The notes under the pieces: model-generated
The model's database searches: none
What the model was told of the DNA's origin: nothing
Seen by the model: only the letters and a program-made list of their open reading frames with translations
Source of the DNA: Lachnospiraceae bacterium
GTDB taxonomy: Bacteria; Bacillota; Clostridia; Lachnospirales; Lachnospiraceae
DNA: 41,919 nucleotides
Assembly (NCBI GenBank): GCA_009911035.1
Contig: QXWO01000050.1
Coordinates: 1-41,919 of the forward strand
Direction: 5' to 3'
Made by a program: the position numbers and the translations under genes
Shown: positions 39,710 through 41,919 of the stretch, piece by piece
How the letters are laid out: each line of letters starts with the position of its first letter
Numbering within the stretch: the stretch's first letter is position 1

Positions 39710-41200
39710 ATGGAACTGGAAATCAGCATTGAGGATTTACTAGACAAGCGTCGCGTGGAATCCGACAGAATTGAATTTAAAGCAGGATGGAATCCTGATG
39801 ACATTTATCATAGTGTATGTGCCTTTGCCAATGATTTTGACAATGTGGGCGGCGGATATATTCTCATTGGTGTGGAGGAAAAGAACGGTATAGCAGTCCG
39901 TCCGGTAAAAGGAGTGGAGGAACAGGAGATTGATAAAATTCAAAAAGAGATTCTTGGTTACAATAACACCATTATTCCGGCATATTTTCCAAAAGTAATT
40001 ATAGAAGAAGTAGATGCGAAGATGATTGTAGTATTGTGGGTAACAACCGGAATCCAGAGACCATATAAAGTACCGGAGCATGTGACTGCAAAAAAAGAGA
40101 AAAAGCATTACTACTATATCCGTTATGCATCCAATTCTGTGCATGTTAATCCGGAACAGGAGCGTGAACTGATCAATATGACTAATTATGCTCCGCTGGA
40201 TGCCAGACCAAATTTTGACGCGTCAGAGAATGATATTTCGGTTGCACTGCTGATAGACCATCTTAATGAGACAAAAAGCAAACTGGCAAAACAAGTGACA
40301 GAACGTGGAGTGATGGCTGTTTTAAATGATATGCAGTTATTGGTTGGACCGCCAGAACAGCAATATATTTCTAATGTGGCATTAATGATGTTTTGTGAAC
40401 ACTTGGATAAATTTTTCCCTTATACACAGGTAGAAATTGTGCGTTTCCCAGATGGAAGTATCAAAAATCCTAATAATTTCAAAGAGTTTCCGGTTATTAA
40501 GGGTTCAGTGCCAATGATGATTAAACGTACCATGCAGACATTGCAGGATTTGGTAATTGAAGAGATGGTTACGAAAGTGAATTACCAAATGGAAGCAATA
40601 CGCAGATTTAATTATCCGTACCAGGCATTGGAGGAGGTAGTTGTAAATGCATTTTATCACAGGGATTATCTTTCTTATCAGTCAATTATGATTGAGATTG
40701 AGCCTGAGTTGATTCGAATTATCAGCTTTCCCGGAATAGACCGTTCTATTCCGCAAAGAGTAATCGAAGAGGGTGAGCGCTTCTCTTCCAGATACTATCG
40801 TAATAAACGTTTGGGTGAATTTTTGAAAGAATTGGATTTATCTGAAGGAAAATCAACAGGCATTCCAACTATTCAGGAAGAACTGCGGAATAATGGTTCG
40901 CCCAAAGCAAGGTTCTTTACGGATGATGACAGACGGGCTGTGACTGTGGAAATTCCAATCCATCAGGATTTCTTGAATAGAGATGAACCCCAAAATGAAC
41001 CCCAAAATGAACCCCAAAATAAAATTAGTGAAAAGATTATTGAACTGGTAAAAGAAAATAATCTCATCAGCCGGAAAGAAATGGCGGAGAAGCTGGGGTG
41101 TTCTATGAGTACAATTAAGAGGGCACTTGCAAATTTAAAGGAAGAAGAGCGGCTTGTATATGAAGGTTCAAGCAGGAAAGGGCATTGGATTGTTAAATAA
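39710..41200 (+). CDS. AlbA/Schlafen-type ATPase-like protein with C-terminal winged helix
   Basis: The 496-residue protein starts with the AlbA_2 (Schlafen AAA_4) domain: ESDRIEFKAGWN (17-28), then VCAFANDFDNVGGGYILIGVEE. Residues about 295-395 contain the HATPase_c_4-like segment ALEEVVVNAFYHRDY and RNKRLGEFLKELDLSEGKSTGIPTI, usual for this group often mis-named RecG-like. A short repeat QNEPQNEPQN (429-438) joins it to a winged helix at 439-496 (SRKEMAEKLGCSMSTIKRAL). Such proteins are frequent in defence islands as regulators or nucleic-acid-binding effectors. It lies 23 bases after the GHKL gene and appears to be the last gene of the operon. Its codon use and GC are slightly higher than in the genes before it. 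Confidence 0.8.
   Translation: MELEISIEDLLDKRRVESDRIEFKAGWNPDDIYHSVCAFANDFDNVGGGYILIGVEEKNGIAVRPVKGVEEQEIDKIQKEILGYNNTIIPAYFPKVIIEEVDAKMIVVLWVTTGIQRPYKVPEHVTAKKEKKHYYYIRYASNSVHVNPEQERELINMTNYAPLDARPNFDASENDISVALLIDHLNETKSKLAKQVTERGVMAVLNDMQLLVGPPEQQYISNVALMMFCEHLDKFFPYTQVEIVRFPDGSIKNPNNFKEFPVIKGSVPMMIKRTMQTLQDLVIEEMVTKVNYQMEAIRRFNYPYQALEEVVVNAFYHRDYLSYQSIMIEIEPELIRIISFPGIDRSIPQRVIEEGERFSSRYYRNKRLGEFLKELDLSEGKSTGIPTIQEELRNNGSPKARFFTDDDRRAVTVEIPIHQDFLNRDEPQNEPQNEPQNKISEKIIELVKENNLISRKEMAEKLGCSMSTIKRALANLKEEERLVYEGSSRKGHWIVK
40983..41018 (+). repeat. In-frame 12-bp tandem repeat in the Schlafen-like gene
   Basis: ATGAACCCCAAA occurs three times in a row and adds NEPQ units to the linker before the winged helix. 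Copy-number change keeps the frame, so it would tune linker length, not switch the gene off. Confidence 0.8.
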
Positions 41201-41275
41201 ATTTTTTGTGTAAGTTGTCTGAATTTTCTTATATATTTTAACTAGTTGAAAGGAATTTACAAACGAAAAAACATA

Positions 41276-41318
41276 ATACCTACAAAGATACGCAAAGTTT
41301 GTGTAAATAGGTATCTTT
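41276..41318. other. Two mutually exclusive hairpins after the defence operon
   Basis: ATACCTA (41276-41282) pairs with TAGGTAT (41308-41314), while AAAGATAC (41284-41291) pairs with GTATCTTT (41311-41318). The right arms overlap, so only one stem forms at a time. Neither has a T run, so this may be a weak terminator or a switch; I see no other feature between 41201 and 41423. Confidence 0.4.
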
Positions 41319-41423
41319 ATGCCTAACAATCTTATCCCGTATTCTGTATGCTATATATAAGTTTTAAGATTTGAATTTATAATCTAAGACTTACGAAGGG
41401 TAGAACAACTCAGCATCAGAACA

Positions 41424-41558
41424 ATGGGAAAGGAAACCGACAGTGTGGATTTAGAACTGGAAAGACTGGCAGACCTGTTAGCCTATCTAATAGAAAAGTA
41501 TGGAAATAAAATTGAATTGGAGAGCCTTCCAGATCCGCCGAGACCAACGACTGAATAA
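41424..41558 (+). CDS. 44-residue small protein before the recombinase
   Basis: ATG at 41424 opens MGKETDSVDLELERLADLLA and ends PDPPRPTTE at the TAA at 41556-41558. The central part is one acidic amphipathic helix (LELERLADLLAYLIEKYG) followed by a Pro-rich tail. There is no classical ribosome site (GAACA precedes). Small helical proteins like this often lie directly before large serine recombinases in Clostridia, so it may belong to the recombinase module. Function is unknown. Confidence 0.5.
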   Translation: MGKETDSVDLELERLADLLAYLIEKYGNKIELESLPDPPRPTTE

Positions 41559-41590
41559 GTTGCTGGTCTTTGTTTTTGCGTATATTTTTC

Positions 41591-41619
41591 TTGTGACTAT
41601 CGGTAAAAAATGATATAAT
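41591..41619 (+). promoter_or_regulatory. Promoter of the serine recombinase
   Basis: TATAAT (41614-41619) with a TG two bases upstream (extended -10) and TTGTGA (41591-41596) 17 bases before it. The recombinase ATG is 50 bases downstream. Confidence 0.6.
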
Positions 41620-41668
41620 ATAAATATATCGTAAATACAATGTCCAAACCAAAGAGGGAGCATAGCTT

Positions 41669-41919
41669 ATGGTCAAGAAAAAAGTAAAAGCTTATATGTA
41701 CACAAGGGTATCAACTTCCATGCAGGTAGACGGATATTCTCTTGATGCACAGAAAGAGAAGATAAGGAAATATGCAGATGCATTTGAATATGCGATTGTA
41801 GGAGAATATGAGGATGCAGGCAAATCCGGCAAGTCAATCACAGGAAGGGCAGAATTTAAAAGGATGCTGGAAGATATAGAAACAGGTAAGGACGGTGTCT
41901 CTTATGTTCTGGTATTCAA
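41669..41919 (+). CDS. Large serine recombinase, N-terminal part (runs off the window)
   Basis: GAGGGAG precedes ATG 41669. The 83 visible codons contain KAYMYTRVSTSMQVDGYSLD, with the catalytic Ser in TRVST, then AQKEKIRKYADAFEYAIVGE and YEDAGKSGKSITGRAEFKRM. This is the resolvase-type catalytic domain of large serine recombinases that insert and excise conjugative or mobilisable elements. The DNA-binding half and the zinc ribbon lie beyond the window. Its position after the defence operon suggests it is the integrase of the element that carries the operon, or of a neighbouring element. Confidence 0.9.
   Translation, partial: MVKKKVKAYMYTRVSTSMQVDGYSLDAQKEKIRKYADAFEYAIVGEYEDAGKSGKSITGRAEFKRMLEDIETGKDGVSYVLVF

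Noticed and set aside
30865-41200. BREX or DISARM system
   Set aside because: There is no PglZ, BrxC or Lon-like gene and no DrmA/DrmB pair; the methylase and Res subunit are type III in character.

Overview
The window looks like chromosomal DNA of a gut-type Lachnospiraceae (Clostridium cluster XIVa, Firmicutes). The reasons are inferential: a FabK-type fatty-acid cluster with FabT-like control, a fused AccD-AccA, strong AGGAGG ribosome sites, sigma-A promoters of the form TTGACA-N17-TATAAT, sucrose/alpha-galactoside PTS genes, and large serine recombinases. No rRNA, tRNA or CRISPR array was found.

Region 1 (1-7.6 kb) is a graveyard of exchanged and broken genes. It holds a divergent TetR regulator (cut by the window edge), an N-terminally deleted aldo/keto reductase, an intact decarboxylase-like/cupin fusion, an alcohol dehydrogenase with an internal deletion that is spliced onto the tail of a large serine recombinase, a flavodoxin-type reductase, a second internally deleted recombinase on the minus strand, a QueG-like iron-sulfur protein, a membrane-anchored alpha/beta hydrolase and an IS66 remnant. 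Three inverted-repeat structures sit among them.

Region 2 (7.7-18.1 kb) is a sugar locus. On the minus strand lie a PTS EIIBCA permease and a LacI regulator. Divergent from them is an operon with a HAD phosphatase, a GH13 subfamily 4 (amylosucrase/sucrose hydrolase type) enzyme, a GH36 alpha-galactosidase, and dedicated HPr and Enzyme I genes. Sucrose, raffinose or melibiose are the likely substrates. A minus-strand CcdA-TlpA fusion follows; its promoter is back to back with that of the next operon.

Region 3 (19.7-28 kb) is a fatty-acid synthesis operon: fabK-fabD-fabG-fabF-fabZ-accDA-fabH-marR(fabT-like) and a small unknown gene. Two FabT-type operators (TTTGATTRTCAAA) lie directly after the promoter -10 box, so the last-but-one gene probably represses the whole operon. 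The genes acpP, accB and accC are absent.

Region 4 (28.5-41.9 kb) begins with rumA (rlmD), which carries a 92-residue extra C-terminal tail. Straight after its stop codon the DNA becomes AT-rich. First comes about 850 bp of structured non-coding DNA: a perfect 26-bp inverted repeat, an array of about 13 degenerate 7-mers on a 21-bp ladder, and three stacked hairpins resembling a transfer origin. Then comes a six-gene same-strand operon: small winged-helix protein, UvrD-like helicase with an iron-sulfur RecB/AddB nuclease, type III Mod, type III Res, a GHKL ATPase fused to a PD-(D/E)XK nuclease, and an AlbA/Schlafen-type ATPase regulator. A 44-residue protein and the start of a large serine recombinase close the window. 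This looks like a mobile anti-phage island inserted behind rumA. The helicase/R-M/GHKL-nuclease combination and the 21-bp array are the most unusual things here.
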